Shown here piece by piece: positions 1 through 6,708 of a DNA stretch of 9,224 nucleotides (its first letter is position 1; every line of letters starts with the position of its first letter). A model generated the notes under the pieces. It was not told the origin of the DNA, made no database searches, and worked only from the letters and a program-made list of their open reading frames with translations. The translations under genes and the position numbers were made by a program. The stretch is from Candidatus Faecousia faecipullorum (GTDB taxonomy: Bacteria > Bacillota > Clostridia > Oscillospirales > Oscillospiraceae), in NCBI GenBank assembly GCA_018710805.1, contig DVJG01000162.1, positions 1 through 9,224 on the forward strand, written 5' to 3'.

Positions 1-2
1 CG

Positions 3-71
3 TGTACCTGGCAGAAAACACATCTCAGACTGCAAGTGTGGAATTTGTCCCCCACTGGGGGACAAATTATG
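3..71. repeat. 69-nt structured repeat, left copy
   Basis: This unit matches positions 9156-9224 over its full 69 nt in the same orientation, with 6 mismatches by hand alignment and no gaps. Its right part is a perfect 12-bp hairpin (42-53 pairing with 57-68, loop ACT) followed by the flank CAAATTATG. Its left part, GGCAGAAAAC (11-20), corresponds to a segment that in the right copy closes a longer stem; here the partner would lie before the window starts. The unit has no reading frame of interest and sits in the 3' intergenic space after the ABC permease gene. It resembles the dispersed palindromic repeats found between genes in many bacteria, but I do not recognise the family. The direction of its function, if any, is unknown. 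Confidence 0.85.
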
Positions 72-93
72 CACGCAGCAGGCTGCCAAAGTT

Positions 94-125
94 TGTCGGA
101 AAAGCCCGCAAGGGGTTTTTCGACA
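94..125. terminator. GCAA-loop hairpin, probable bidirectional terminator
   Basis: A 14-position stem (94-107 with 112-125) closes on a GCAA tetraloop, with one G-T wobble and one G-G mismatch. Read on the plus strand, the CCC/GGG core is followed by TTTTT; read on the minus strand, the core is followed by CTTTTC. Either strand therefore has a short U-run after a GC core, as in intrinsic terminators. It lies about 40-70 nt past the stop codon of the minus-strand permease, so it could end that operon. It may equally be part of the larger structured repeat that begins at 3: CAGACTG (26-32) and CAGTCTG (124-130) are complementary and would bracket both hairpins. Confidence 0.5.
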
Positions 126-130
126 GTCTG

Positions 131-160
131 AAGCGGTCACTGGTTCTCCAGTGACCGCTT
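131..160. terminator. 13-bp hairpin just past the permease stop
   Basis: A perfect 13-bp stem (131-143 with 148-160) has a TTCT loop and begins 4 nt after the permease stop codon at 165-167. On the plus strand it is followed by a T-rich tail (TTCTTTTATTC), so it is a good intrinsic terminator for transcripts coming from the left. On the minus strand the stem is not followed by a U-run, so for the permease mRNA it is more likely a stabilising 3' hairpin acting together with the hairpin at 94-125. The remainder of the 164-nt gene-free edge is the repeat unit at 3-71. Confidence 0.65.
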
Positions 161-164
161 TCTT

Positions 165-3100
165 TTATTCTACGGACTTGAGGGCCTCTGCCATATTGAT
201 CTTTTCCAACCGGAAGTAGAAGACAAAGTCCACAATCACCGCCATGGCCAGGGTGATGGCCACAGACAGCACATAGGACATGGGAAGCGCCCGTCCCAGG
301 AACCAGACCATGTTGATCTTTATCTGGCTCATGACAAAATCCAGAAGGAGTTTTCCGAAGAGCATACCGATAAGGGTGCCCATAACGCTGAGGCTCAGAT
401 TTTCCTTGAAGATATACAGCGCCGTTTCCAAAGCGTTGAAGCCCAGAACCTTGATGGTGGCAATTTCCCGGACGCGCTCGTTGATATTGATGTTTGTCAG
501 GTTATAGAGCACCGTACCCGCCAGCAGCGCCGCGCAGAACACGATAACCACCACAACCAGATTCAGCGCATCCATCATATTGCGGACCATGTCCGCTTCG
601 TCCTCACTGACGGATACGTTCATGACATCCTGCAGACCGGATACCTCGGCGCTGACCTCATGGACGTCTCTTCCTTCGGCGGTCCGGACGTAGGCCATTT
701 GCAGCTCCGGCTCCTGGCCCCAGGCTTCCGCTATGGTTTCCGGTGACACGATAGCGTAGTTATAGACGTAATTATAGTAGACGCCGGAAACCGTCAATTC
801 CAGAGTCCGCATATCCGGGTCCCGCAGAGTGACACGGTCTCCTGCCCGAACGCCCATGGCCTTGGCAACGCCGGAGGACAGGACCACCTCTCCCCTGCCA
901 GGCAGAGAAACCCGAGAATAGCGGTCATGCAGGTCAATGAAGTTGGTCAAATCATTCCCTGCACTGAGAAGGTAAATCTCCTGAAGGTTCTCTTCAAAGC
1001 TCAGCTCCACGCTGGATTGATGGAAGAATAGAACATCCTGGGCATAGGGGGCAACTTTCCGCTCAAAACGCGCTTGGTCGGCTTCCGTCTGTCCCTTGGT
1101 GAAGTATACCTCCATATCGTAGGTGGTGACATCCTCAAACTGGAAGTCCACAATGTGCATGATGGAGTCACGGAGGCCGAAACCTGTGAGCAGCAGGGCT
1201 GTACAGCCGCCAATGCCCACCAGCATCATGGCAAGCCGCTGGTGATAGCGGAAAATGTTCCGGATAGTGACCTTATTCAGGAAGCTGACCTTGTTCCAGA
1301 GACGGAACTTTTCAAAAATAAGCGATTTTCCGGCTGTGGGGGCCTTGGGCCGAATCAGCTCCGCCGGGACCTCCTTCAGGGTGTGATGGCAGCAGTACCA
1401 GGTCACCCCCAGCTCCACCGCGGTGTACATGAAAATCACCGCAAAGCAAAGCGGAAGGTCGAAGGTCAGAACAATGGAGTCCTGGACAAAGAGCATTATT
1501 TTATAGGCTTCCCAAAGGATAATGGGGAAAACCACACTTCCTGCCACCACGCCCAGGCCGCAACCCAAAATGGCGCTGCTGCCGGCGTAGAAGAGGTATT
1601 TGCTCACAATGGCAGCGTTGCTGTAACCCAGGGCTTTCAGTGTTCCAATCTGGGTGCGCTCCTCGTCCACCATGCGGGTCATGGTGGTGATACAGACCAG
1701 TGCGGCAACCAGCAGGAAAAACGCCGGGAACACCCGGGACACGCCTTCCACAATATCGGAACTGCTGTCCAGGGACGCATAGCCGATATTGGTGTTTCTG
1801 TCCAAAATATGCAGGGTGTTTTCCGTCATGCCGTCGATGGTCTCTCTGGCGTCCTGCAGTTCCAGACGGGCTTCATCCAGTTCCTGCCGGCCCTCCCGCA
1901 GCTCCTTTTCGGCTTCGGCTTTGCCGTCCTCATATTCTTTCCAGCCGTCGGCAATCTCCTGCTTTGCCTTTTCCAGTTCCTCCCACCCAAGTTCAATTTT
2001 CTTCTCATTCATGTCCAGGGTGGCTTCGGAAGCCGCAAGCTGTGCTTCACCGGCTTTGATTTGGTTCTCGGCGGCAAGGAACTGGGCCAGCATATCCGAA
2101 AGCTGAGATGAAGAATCCTGAATCATGGCTTCGAGACCTGAAACCTCGTCTTCCAGCTGGTTTTTCTCCCATTCCAGGTCCGCTTTTTGGGCCTCCAGCT
2201 CCGTTTTCCGGGCGTAGAGGCCATCCAGAGCATCCTGGTTGGCCTTGACGTATTCATCCCGCTGAGTCACCAAATCGCTCCGGTTTGCTTGCGCGCTTTC
2301 CAGGCTCGCTTTCAGGCCGGCCAGCTGAAGAAGCAGCACCGGGTCCTCAGGGTTCTCCAAAAGGAGGTTCTCAACGTTTTCAATTTGAATCTGGGTATTT
2401 TCAATCTGGGCATCCAGAAGGGCAATGCTGGAATCCATCATCTGCAGGGGACTTTCAATCTGCTGGATTTGAAGGTCCACCTCTGCCAGTTCTGTACTTA
2501 CCTGCGTCAGCTCCAAGGCGATGGTCTGGGCGTCATCTGCCAGAGATTGGAGCTGCTGCGTCATCTCCTCCATGGCTGTGGAAATCTCGGTGATTGCCTT
2601 GGTTTTTCCATCATTCAGGGCTTTCTTGGAATTTTCCAGCGTAATCTTGCCCTGCAGCAGCTGAATCCTGCCCATCTGCAGCTGCAGCTCTCCGTCTTTG
2701 AGGGATTTCTCGTTGTCGGCAATCTCCTGTTCGCCGTTTTTCAGCTTCCAATAGGCATCCCGCAGCTCGTCATAGGCTTCGTGAACACCGTCATAATACG
2801 TCTTTGCGCCGTCCTGATATTCTTCCCAGCCGTCCTGGTAGCTATCCTCCGCCTCCTGGCGGACTTTTTGGAGGCGTTCCTGAGCCAGAGGCTGAATTTC
2901 AGGTTCCAGCTTCTCGGCAGCTGCATCCATGGCGTCATTATAGGCTTTGGTATAAATCTTATAGTCCCCGGGCAGGGTCACGTGAATTTCCGTATAGTAG
3001 TCTGCATCCACAGCTTCTTCCGGGACAAACACGACGTTGTCGATGGAACCGCCGCCTACGGAAGTGCTGCCGAGATTCATGTCCATGTACAGCGGCGAGC

Positions 3101-3626
3101 TTACAAGGCCCACCACGGTGAAGGTCTTCTGCGTGAGGCTTTCCAGGCTGTCTTCCTCATTGGCATCGGAAATGACAATCTCCGTTCCGATATCCGCAGA
3201 GGTAGCGTGGAAGCCATTAAGAAGGCACTCTCCGGCATTTTCCGGCCAGCGGCCTTCCAGCAGGACCAGTTTATCAATGGTTTTGGGAATGGTATAGAAC
3301 CGGAAAACGGCGTCTTCCCCATCGGCGCGGCCCACAATATAATCCGCGTAGAATATCCCCTCCACCTCGGAAAGGCCGGGAATTTGGCGCACTTCTTCCA
3401 CCTGCTCCCGTCCCCAGCCATAGGAGCTGGCCAGACGCAGGTCAAAGAGATTCTGCGCGTCGGTATAAGTCTGACCAGTGGCCACCATGTCCGTTTTGGT
3501 CATTTTGAGGCCCACAAAAATACAGGCGCCCAGAGCAATGATCATGGCAATGGCGATGTACCTTCCCAGGGACTTTTTTATGGAACGGGTCAGATTCGTC
3601 CGCATTGCATTTCGCTTTTTCACCAT
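165..3626 (-). CDS. FtsX-type ABC transporter permease with a very long coiled coil
   Basis: This is the membrane subunit of a MacB/FtsX-like (type VII) ABC exporter, 1153 aa. An N-terminal membrane segment (about 22-41) is followed by an extracytoplasmic domain (about 43-240), then a long, charged, heptad-like coiled-coil region (about 245-605) rich in Glu, Gln, Leu and Asp-Gly steps. A first FtsX core follows, with membrane segments near 630-650, 675-701 and 720-740 and the coupling motif ERTQIGTLKALGYS (656-669). A linker helix around 797-815, a second outer domain (about 820-1010) and a second FtsX core (segments near 1021-1041, 1070-1095, 1113-1137; motif RVREIATIKVLGF at 1051-1063) complete it. 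The ATG overlaps the ATPase gene stop as ATGGTGA and has GGAG 5 nt upstream, so translation is probably coupled. The substrate is unknown; lipids, lipoproteins or peptides are typical of the superfamily. A second Met at residue 8 is a possible but less well placed start. Confidence 0.93.
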   Translation of the reverse strand: MVKKRNAMRTNLTRSIKKSLGRYIAIAMIIALGACIFVGLKMTKTDMVATGQTYTDAQNLFDLRLASSYGWGREQVEEVRQIPGLSEVEGIFYADYIVGRADGEDAVFRFYTIPKTIDKLVLLEGRWPENAGECLLNGFHATSADIGTEIVISDANEEDSLESLTQKTFTVVGLVSSPLYMDMNLGSTSVGGGSIDNVVFVPEEAVDADYYTEIHVTLPGDYKIYTKAYNDAMDAAAEKLEPEIQPLAQERLQKVRQEAEDSYQDGWEEYQDGAKTYYDGVHEAYDELRDAYWKLKNGEQEIADNEKSLKDGELQLQMGRIQLLQGKITLENSKKALNDGKTKAITEISTAMEEMTQQLQSLADDAQTIALELTQVSTELAEVDLQIQQIESPLQMMDSSIALLDAQIENTQIQIENVENLLLENPEDPVLLLQLAGLKASLESAQANRSDLVTQRDEYVKANQDALDGLYARKTELEAQKADLEWEKNQLEDEVSGLEAMIQDSSSQLSDMLAQFLAAENQIKAGEAQLAASEATLDMNEKKIELGWEELEKAKQEIADGWKEYEDGKAEAEKELREGRQELDEARLELQDARETIDGMTENTLHILDRNTNIGYASLDSSSDIVEGVSRVFPAFFLLVAALVCITTMTRMVDEERTQIGTLKALGYSNAAIVSKYLFYAGSSAILGCGLGVVAGSVVFPIILWEAYKIMLFVQDSIVLTFDLPLCFAVIFMYTAVELGVTWYCCHHTLKEVPAELIRPKAPTAGKSLIFEKFRLWNKVSFLNKVTIRNIFRYHQRLAMMLVGIGGCTALLLTGFGLRDSIMHIVDFQFEDVTTYDMEVYFTKGQTEADQARFERKVAPYAQDVLFFHQSSVELSFEENLQEIYLLSAGNDLTNFIDLHDRYSRVSLPGRGEVVLSSGVAKAMGVRAGDRVTLRDPDMRTLELTVSGVYYNYVYNYAIVSPETIAEAWGQEPELQMAYVRTAEGRDVHEVSAEVSGLQDVMNVSVSEDEADMVRNMMDALNLVVVVIVFCAALLAGTVLYNLTNININERVREIATIKVLGFNALETALYIFKENLSLSVMGTLIGMLFGKLLLDFVMSQIKINMVWFLGRALPMSYVLSVAITLAMAVIVDFVFYFRLEKINMAEALKSVE

Positions 3627-4321
3627 TCAATCTCCGAAATATCCATTGGATGTTCATTCTTTTCCACGGACACCACCGTTCCGCTGCGGACCCGGATGAC
3701 CCGGTCCGCCATGGCGGTGAGCGCTCCGTTGTGAGTGATGATAATGATGGTCATGCCTGTGCGGCGGCCCGTATCCTGAAGCAGTTTCAGTATGGCCTTG
3801 CCTGTCTGGTAGTCCAAGGCGCCTGTGGGTTCATCACAGAGCAGGAGCTTGGGATTCTTTGCCAGGGCCCGGGCAATGGCAACTCTCTGCTGCTCGCCGC
3901 CGGAGAGCTGGCTGGGAAAGTTCTTTTTCCGGGAGGACAGGCCCACATCGTCGAGAACCTGGGATGCGTCCAGGGGGTTCTTGCAAATCTGATTGGCTAG
4001 CTCCACATTTTCAAGGGCCGTTAAATTGCCGATGAGGTTATAAAACTGGAACACAAAGCCAACGTCATAGCGGCGGTACTCCGTCAGCTGGCTCCGCGTC
4101 ATAGCGGAAATCTCCCGGCCGTCCAGGGTAACTTTTCCGGTCGTCAAGGTATCCATGCCGCCGAGAATATTCAAAAGTGTGGTTTTTCCCGCGCCGGAAG
4201 GGCCGACGATGACCACCAGCTCCCCTTTTTCCACGGAAAAAGTGGTATCATGAAGGGCGTTGATATCCACCTCACCTGCATGATAGGTCTTTCCTACGTT
4301 TTCAAATTCCACAAACGACAT
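3620..4321 (-). CDS. ABC transporter ATP-binding protein (LolD/MacB-type)
   Basis: Cytoplasmic ATPase of 233 aa, the normal length for the LolD/MacB/FtsE-like branch. All catalytic motifs are intact: Walker A GPSGAGKT (40-47), Q-loop FQ (91-92), signature LSGGEQ (139-144), Walker B LLLCDEPTGALD (159-170) and the switch His in ITH (195-197). DEPTGALD is characteristic of this subfamily, which works as a mechanotransducing motor on FtsX-type permeases. The gene directly precedes the permease at 165-3626 with a 7-nt overlap, so the two form one operon and one complex. The ATG at 4321 has a GGGGATGGG purine stretch just upstream and lies about 35 nt from an extended -10 promoter. No two-component regulator adjoins the pair in this window, so it is not the classic BceAB arrangement. 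Confidence 0.96.
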   Translation of the reverse strand: MSFVEFENVGKTYHAGEVDINALHDTTFSVEKGELVVIVGPSGAGKTTLLNILGGMDTLTTGKVTLDGREISAMTRSQLTEYRRYDVGFVFQFYNLIGNLTALENVELANQICKNPLDASQVLDDVGLSSRKKNFPSQLSGGEQQRVAIARALAKNPKLLLCDEPTGALDYQTGKAILKLLQDTGRRTGMTIIIITHNGALTAMADRVIRVRSGTVVSVEKNEHPMDISEIEW

Positions 4322-4354
4322 AGTCCCATCCCCAGACAGAATTTTTATAGTACC

Positions 4355-4363
4355 ATTATATCA
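4355..4363 (-). promoter_or_regulatory. Extended -10 promoter of the ABC operon
   Basis: Read on the minus strand, 4363-4355 is TGATATAAT, a perfect -10 hexamer with the TG extension. No good -35 hexamer is seen at 16-18 nt spacing, which is tolerated in extended -10 promoters. The start point would fall near 4348, giving a leader of roughly 25-30 nt before the ATPase ATG at 4321. Confidence 0.7.
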
Positions 4364-4396
4364 CGCCCCCACACAGACATGGAAACTTTTTGTAAA

Positions 4397-4405
4397 TTAT
4401 CCACA
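4397..4405 (+). promoter_or_regulatory. Perfect DnaA-box consensus, single copy
   Basis: TTATCCACA matches the strong DnaA box exactly. It lies in the gap between the gtrA-family terminator and the ABC operon promoter, about 35 nt upstream of the -10. I see no second box or AT-rich unwinding region nearby, so this is not an origin; it could be a DnaA regulatory site or chance. Confidence 0.3.
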
Positions 4406-4421
4406 GATCCGCCTAAAATAA

Positions 4422-4443
4422 TATTCCGCCTTTCGGCGGAATA
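4422..4443 (-). terminator. Intrinsic terminator of the GtrA-family gene
   Basis: A perfect 9-bp stem (4422-4430 with 4435-4443) closes, on the minus strand, on a GAAA tetraloop and is followed by TATTATTTTA, a broken U-run. It begins 5 nt past the stop codon at 4449-4451 and separates this gene from the ABC operon, which has its own promoter further on. Confidence 0.75.
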
Positions 4444-4448
4444 CCTCT

Positions 4449-4865
4449 TTATTTCCGGCGGAAAACCAAGAACTTGCTGCCGAAGTAGTTGGCAATGACC
4501 ACTAGGATGCTGGCTATGAGCTTCCAGACCATGCTGTTCCAGCCAAGGATATCCACGGTGACCATAATAATCCCAGTCTCCATGACGCCGGAAGCCACAC
4601 GGCAGCTGACAAACTTGGAAAGCTCAGGCAGAGTGGTTTTCATAGACCAGTCGTGGCTTTTAAACACCCATGGTTTGTTGGTCAAAAAAGCAAAGGCCAC
4701 GGCGCCCACCCAGGAAATGATATTGCTGATGGTGCCTGATAAATGCATACCGGATTGCAGGAAAAAATAAATGGCAAAGCTGACCACAGTGGTCAGGCCG
4801 CCGAAGAAGAGATAAGAAAGAACGTCCCAGTATTTGGTTACCAGGGCGAGAATTTTTTTATACAT
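4449..4865 (-). CDS. GtrA-family membrane protein
   Basis: Small polytopic membrane protein of 138 aa, the usual GtrA/DPMS-like size. Four membrane segments can be read near 15-36, 43-64, 86-106 and 111-131. Family-typical features are the FGGLTTVVSFAIYF first helix, the LTNKPWVF stretch (61-68) after helix 2, an R near the start of helix 3 (CRV, 88-90) and the closing NYFGSKFLVFRRK (126-138). GtrA proteins are thought to move lipid-linked sugars across the membrane or assist polyprenyl-phosphate glycosyltransferases. No glycosyltransferase neighbour is present here, so the sugar and pathway are unknown. GGAGG lies 7 nt before the ATG, and a strong promoter lies directly upstream, divergent from ldhA. 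It is transcribed alone, with its own terminator. Confidence 0.93.
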   Translation of the reverse strand: MYKKILALVTKYWDVLSYLFFGGLTTVVSFAIYFFLQSGMHLSGTISNIISWVGAVAFAFLTNKPWVFKSHDWSMKTTLPELSKFVSCRVASGVMETGIIMVTVDILGWNSMVWKLIASILVVIANYFGSKFLVFRRK

Positions 4866-4883
4866 ACACTGTCCTCCGTCTTG

Positions 4884-4935
4884 TTTTCCAAATTATATCA
4901 CCGGAAATGCAAAAGTGCAAGTTTTTTTCCAAATT
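4884..4935. repeat. 11-bp direct repeat across the gtrA/ldhA control region
   Basis: TTTTCCAAATT occurs at 4884-4894 and again at 4925-4935, 41 bp apart, close to four helical turns. The first copy overlaps the -10 of the gtrA-family promoter and the second lies just beyond its -35. CCGGAA (4901-4906) and TTCCGG (4934-4939) form an extra inverted pair. The spacing would suit a regulator that binds one DNA face, but no regulator is identified. Confidence 0.4.
4892..4920 (-). promoter_or_regulatory. Promoter of the GtrA-family gene
   Basis: On the minus strand, TTGCAC (4920-4915) is followed after 17 nt by TATAAT (4897-4892), with a TG extension one base upstream of the -10. This is a near-consensus housekeeping promoter. 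GGAGG and the ATG at 4865 follow with a leader of roughly 20 nt. Confidence 0.8.
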
Positions 4936-4969
4936 CCGGGCAAACTATCCTGTCGGCAAATGAATTTAC

Positions 4970-4975
4970 AGGAGG
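4970..4975 (+). promoter_or_regulatory. Ribosome binding site fixing a TTG start for ldhA
   Basis: AGGAGG is followed by 7 nt and then TTG at 4983. No in-frame ATG or GTG lies at a suitable distance, and the TTG start yields a protein whose first residues (MKVAFFDAKSYDK) line up with the normal start of LdhA-type enzymes. The site therefore decides the start against the longer open frame reaching back to 4743. Confidence 0.85.
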
Positions 4976-4982
4976 AAATTTC

Positions 4983-5972
4983 TTGAAAGTTGCGTTTTTT
5001 GATGCGAAATCCTATGATAAGCCCGGGTTTGATCACTATGCTGCCACCGCCGGCATTGAGATCAAATATCTGGAAACCAAGCTGGACGAGGACACCGTCT
5101 CTTTGGCTGCCGGATTCGAGGCGGTGTGTGTGTTCGTCAACGATACGGTCAATGCCGCCGTTGTGGAAAAGCTCCATGCCCTGGGTGTAAAAGTGATTGC
5201 TCTGCGGTGTGCGGGCTTCAACAATGTGGACATGAGCGCCTGTCGGGGCAAGCTCCGGGTATTCCGGGTCCCCGCCTACTCTCCCCATGCCGTGGCAGAG
5301 TATGCCATGGCCATGCTTCTGACCATCAACCGCCGGACCCACAAGGCCTATATCCGCACCCGGGACTTTAATTTCAGCCTCCGGGGAATGGTGGGCTTTG
5401 ACCTTTACGGGAAAACCGTCGGCGTCATTGGCACAGGAAAGATCGGCAGGCCCTTTGCAGAGATCTGTCAGGGCTTTGGAATGCACGTCTTAGCCTACGA
5501 CAAAATTCCGGACAATGGCACAGGCCTTCATTACGTCTCCCTTCCGGAGATTTTTCGGGAATCCGATATCATCTCCCTCCACTGCCCTCTGACCCCGGAG
5601 ACCAGACACCTCATCAATGCCGACTCCATTTCCCTGATGAAAAAAGGCGTCACCATTCTGAACACCTCCCGAGGCGCTCTGGTGAATACCGAGGACCTGA
5701 TTGCCGGCATCAAGGAAAAGCAGGTTGGCGCCGCCTGCCTGGACGTCTATGAGGAGGAAAGTGACATTTTCTACGAGGACCGCTCCGGGCACATTCTGCA
5801 GGACGACAAGCTGGTGCGCCTTATTTCCATGCCAAACGTTCTGGTCACTTCCCACCAGGCCTATCTCACAAACGAAGCTCTGGACAACATTGCCGCCATT
5901 ACCGTGGGGAATCTGCAAAAATTCTTTGCCGGAACCCCTGATGAAACCACCGAAGTCATCTATCGGCAGTAA
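4983..5972 (+). CDS. ldhA: D-lactate dehydrogenase (LdhA type)
   Basis: NAD-dependent cytoplasmic enzyme that reduces pyruvate to D-lactate and so regenerates NAD+ in fermentation. From the TTG start it has 329 aa, the same length as E. coli LdhA, and resembles it throughout: EAVCVFVND (46-54), ALRCAGFNNVD (73-83), RVPAYSPHAVAE (95-106), RTRDFNFSL (125-133) and the tail HQAYLTNEAL (291-300). The Rossmann motif is GTGKIG (150-155), with D173 as the acidic residue that favours NAD over NADP. Catalytic residues by family alignment are R230 in NTSRG, E259 in DVYEEES and H291. The gene is divergent from the GtrA-family gene and convergent with the LUD gene, with a strong terminator directly after the stop. 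I found no convincing promoter; TATCCT at 4946-4951 is a weak -10 candidate. No Rex-type operator was recognised. Confidence 0.95.
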   Translation: MKVAFFDAKSYDKPGFDHYAATAGIEIKYLETKLDEDTVSLAAGFEAVCVFVNDTVNAAVVEKLHALGVKVIALRCAGFNNVDMSACRGKLRVFRVPAYSPHAVAEYAMAMLLTINRRTHKAYIRTRDFNFSLRGMVGFDLYGKTVGVIGTGKIGRPFAEICQGFGMHVLAYDKIPDNGTGLHYVSLPEIFRESDIISLHCPLTPETRHLINADSISLMKKGVTILNTSRGALVNTEDLIAGIKEKQVGAACLDVYEEESDIFYEDRSGHILQDDKLVRLISMPNVLVTSHQAYLTNEALDNIAAITVGNLQKFFAGTPDETTEVIYRQ

Positions 5973-6004
5973 AAAATCCGCCAGCCCAAAAGCTGGCGGA
6001 TTTT
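5973..6004. terminator. Bidirectional terminator between ldhA and the LUD gene
   Basis: A perfect 13-bp stem (5973-5985 with 5992-6004) closes on a 6-nt loop. The plus strand ends in a T-run (6001-6004, then CCTT). The minus strand ends in six Ts (5976-5971). It starts directly at the ldhA stop codon and sits 6 nt past the end of the convergent LUD gene, so it can end both transcripts. Confidence 0.9.
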
Positions 6005-6010
6005 CCTTGT

Positions 6011-6649
6011 TCAGAAGCCCAGATCCTCGCCTACGAGGATGAACTTAATTCTTCCGGGAACCCGGGTTCCCCGGGTAATGAGAACTTCGTTGCAGATGCA
6101 GTCATCCCCATGGCAATTGGCGCAGGAGCCTGTCACATGGCAGGGGGTCTGGGTGGGGAAACGCTGCTTATTGATGGGTGCTGCCACGGTGCGGGCCCGC
6201 CGAACTGCGTCTTCCAGGGTATCCATGACCTTATTCATGCCCGCAATGACCAGAACGGTTTCGGGGCCATAGGCGATGGCTGCCACCCGGTTGCCCACGC
6301 CGTCAATGTTCACCATTTGCCCGTCCAGGCTCAGAGCATTGGCGCCGCAGAGGAACACATCGCAGAGCTGGGCCTGCTTCATGAGCCGGGCCTTTTCTTC
6401 CAGAGATTCGGCAGTGTCCCGGTCCAGGACCCGATACTCCCCATGTTTTACAGCGTCCATCAGGCCGATCTCCCGGGCGGAGGCGGCGCCGCCCCAGCTG
6501 ATGCTGGCTCCCTTGGGAATCAACTCCAAGGCCTTTTTCAATGCGTCTTCCTTATTGTCACAGTAGTACGCCTCGAATCGACGGCCCCGAAGATTTTTCA
6601 GGAGCACCTGGGCACGCTTTTCGTAGTACATTTTCTTTTCCTGGAACAT
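6011..6649 (-). CDS. Stand-alone LUD-domain (lactate-utilisation-like) protein
   Basis: A 212-aa cytoplasmic protein of the LUD family, which includes LutC of the Bacillus lactate-oxidation system and the former DUF1121 group of anaerobes. Visible family features are ISWGGAASAREIGL (50-63), the central block CGANALSLDGQMVNIDGVGN (101-120), AYGPETVLVIAGMNKV (126-141) and a C-terminal cysteine cluster at 170, 176, 179, 184 and 186 in PCHVTGSCANC and CIC contexts. The cysteine set could bind a metal or an Fe-S cluster; this is inference. No LutA or LutB partner is in the window, so its reaction is not known. It lies tail to tail with D-lactate dehydrogenase, a suggestive placement. GGAGGGG sits 6 nt before the ATG; a second Met at residue 7 is a weaker alternative. 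A promoter is visible, but read-through from the MFS gene 59 nt upstream is also possible. Confidence 0.9.
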   Translation of the reverse strand: MFQEKKMYYEKRAQVLLKNLRGRRFEAYYCDNKEDALKKALELIPKGASISWGGAASAREIGLMDAVKHGEYRVLDRDTAESLEEKARLMKQAQLCDVFLCGANALSLDGQMVNIDGVGNRVAAIAYGPETVLVIAGMNKVMDTLEDAVRRARTVAAPINKQRFPTQTPCHVTGSCANCHGDDCICNEVLITRGTRVPGRIKFILVGEDLGF

Positions 6650-6673
6650 GGATATCCCCTCCGTTTTTCTTTT

Positions 6674-6702
6674 ATCATAACGCTTTGGGGCGCAAAAGTA
6701 AA
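6674..6702 (-). promoter_or_regulatory. Probable promoter of the LUD gene
   Basis: On the minus strand, TTTACT (6702-6697) is followed after 17 nt by TATGAT (6679-6674). These match the housekeeping consensus at 4/6 and 5/6. The boxes lie in the 59-nt gap directly after the MFS stop codon. I see no terminator in that gap, so some transcripts may also run through from the MFS gene. Confidence 0.55.
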
Positions 6703-6708
6703 GGTTTT

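Noticed and set aside
1074..2111. Plus-strand open frame of 345 codons opposite the permease gene
   Set aside because: It lies wholly within the permease coding sequence, shows no recognisable domain, and its His/Gln/Gly/Leu-rich composition is that of an antisense shadow. No ribosome site of note precedes it.
2187..3734. Plus-strand open frame of 515 codons opposite the permease coil
   Set aside because: Long antisense frames arise easily opposite Glu/Gln/Leu-rich coiled-coil codons. It runs across the permease start into the ATPase gene and resembles no family.
4743..4982. N-terminal extension of the D-lactate dehydrogenase frame
   Set aside because: The extension crosses the GtrA-family gene and its promoter, has no family match, and would make the enzyme 80 residues too long. 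AGGAGG before TTG at 4983 gives exactly 329 aa.
4881..4982. Rex (redox) operator upstream of ldhA
   Set aside because: No TTGTGAA/TTCACAA-like or TTGTTAA/TTAACAA-like dyad could be found; TTGTTTTCC is only a partial half-site.
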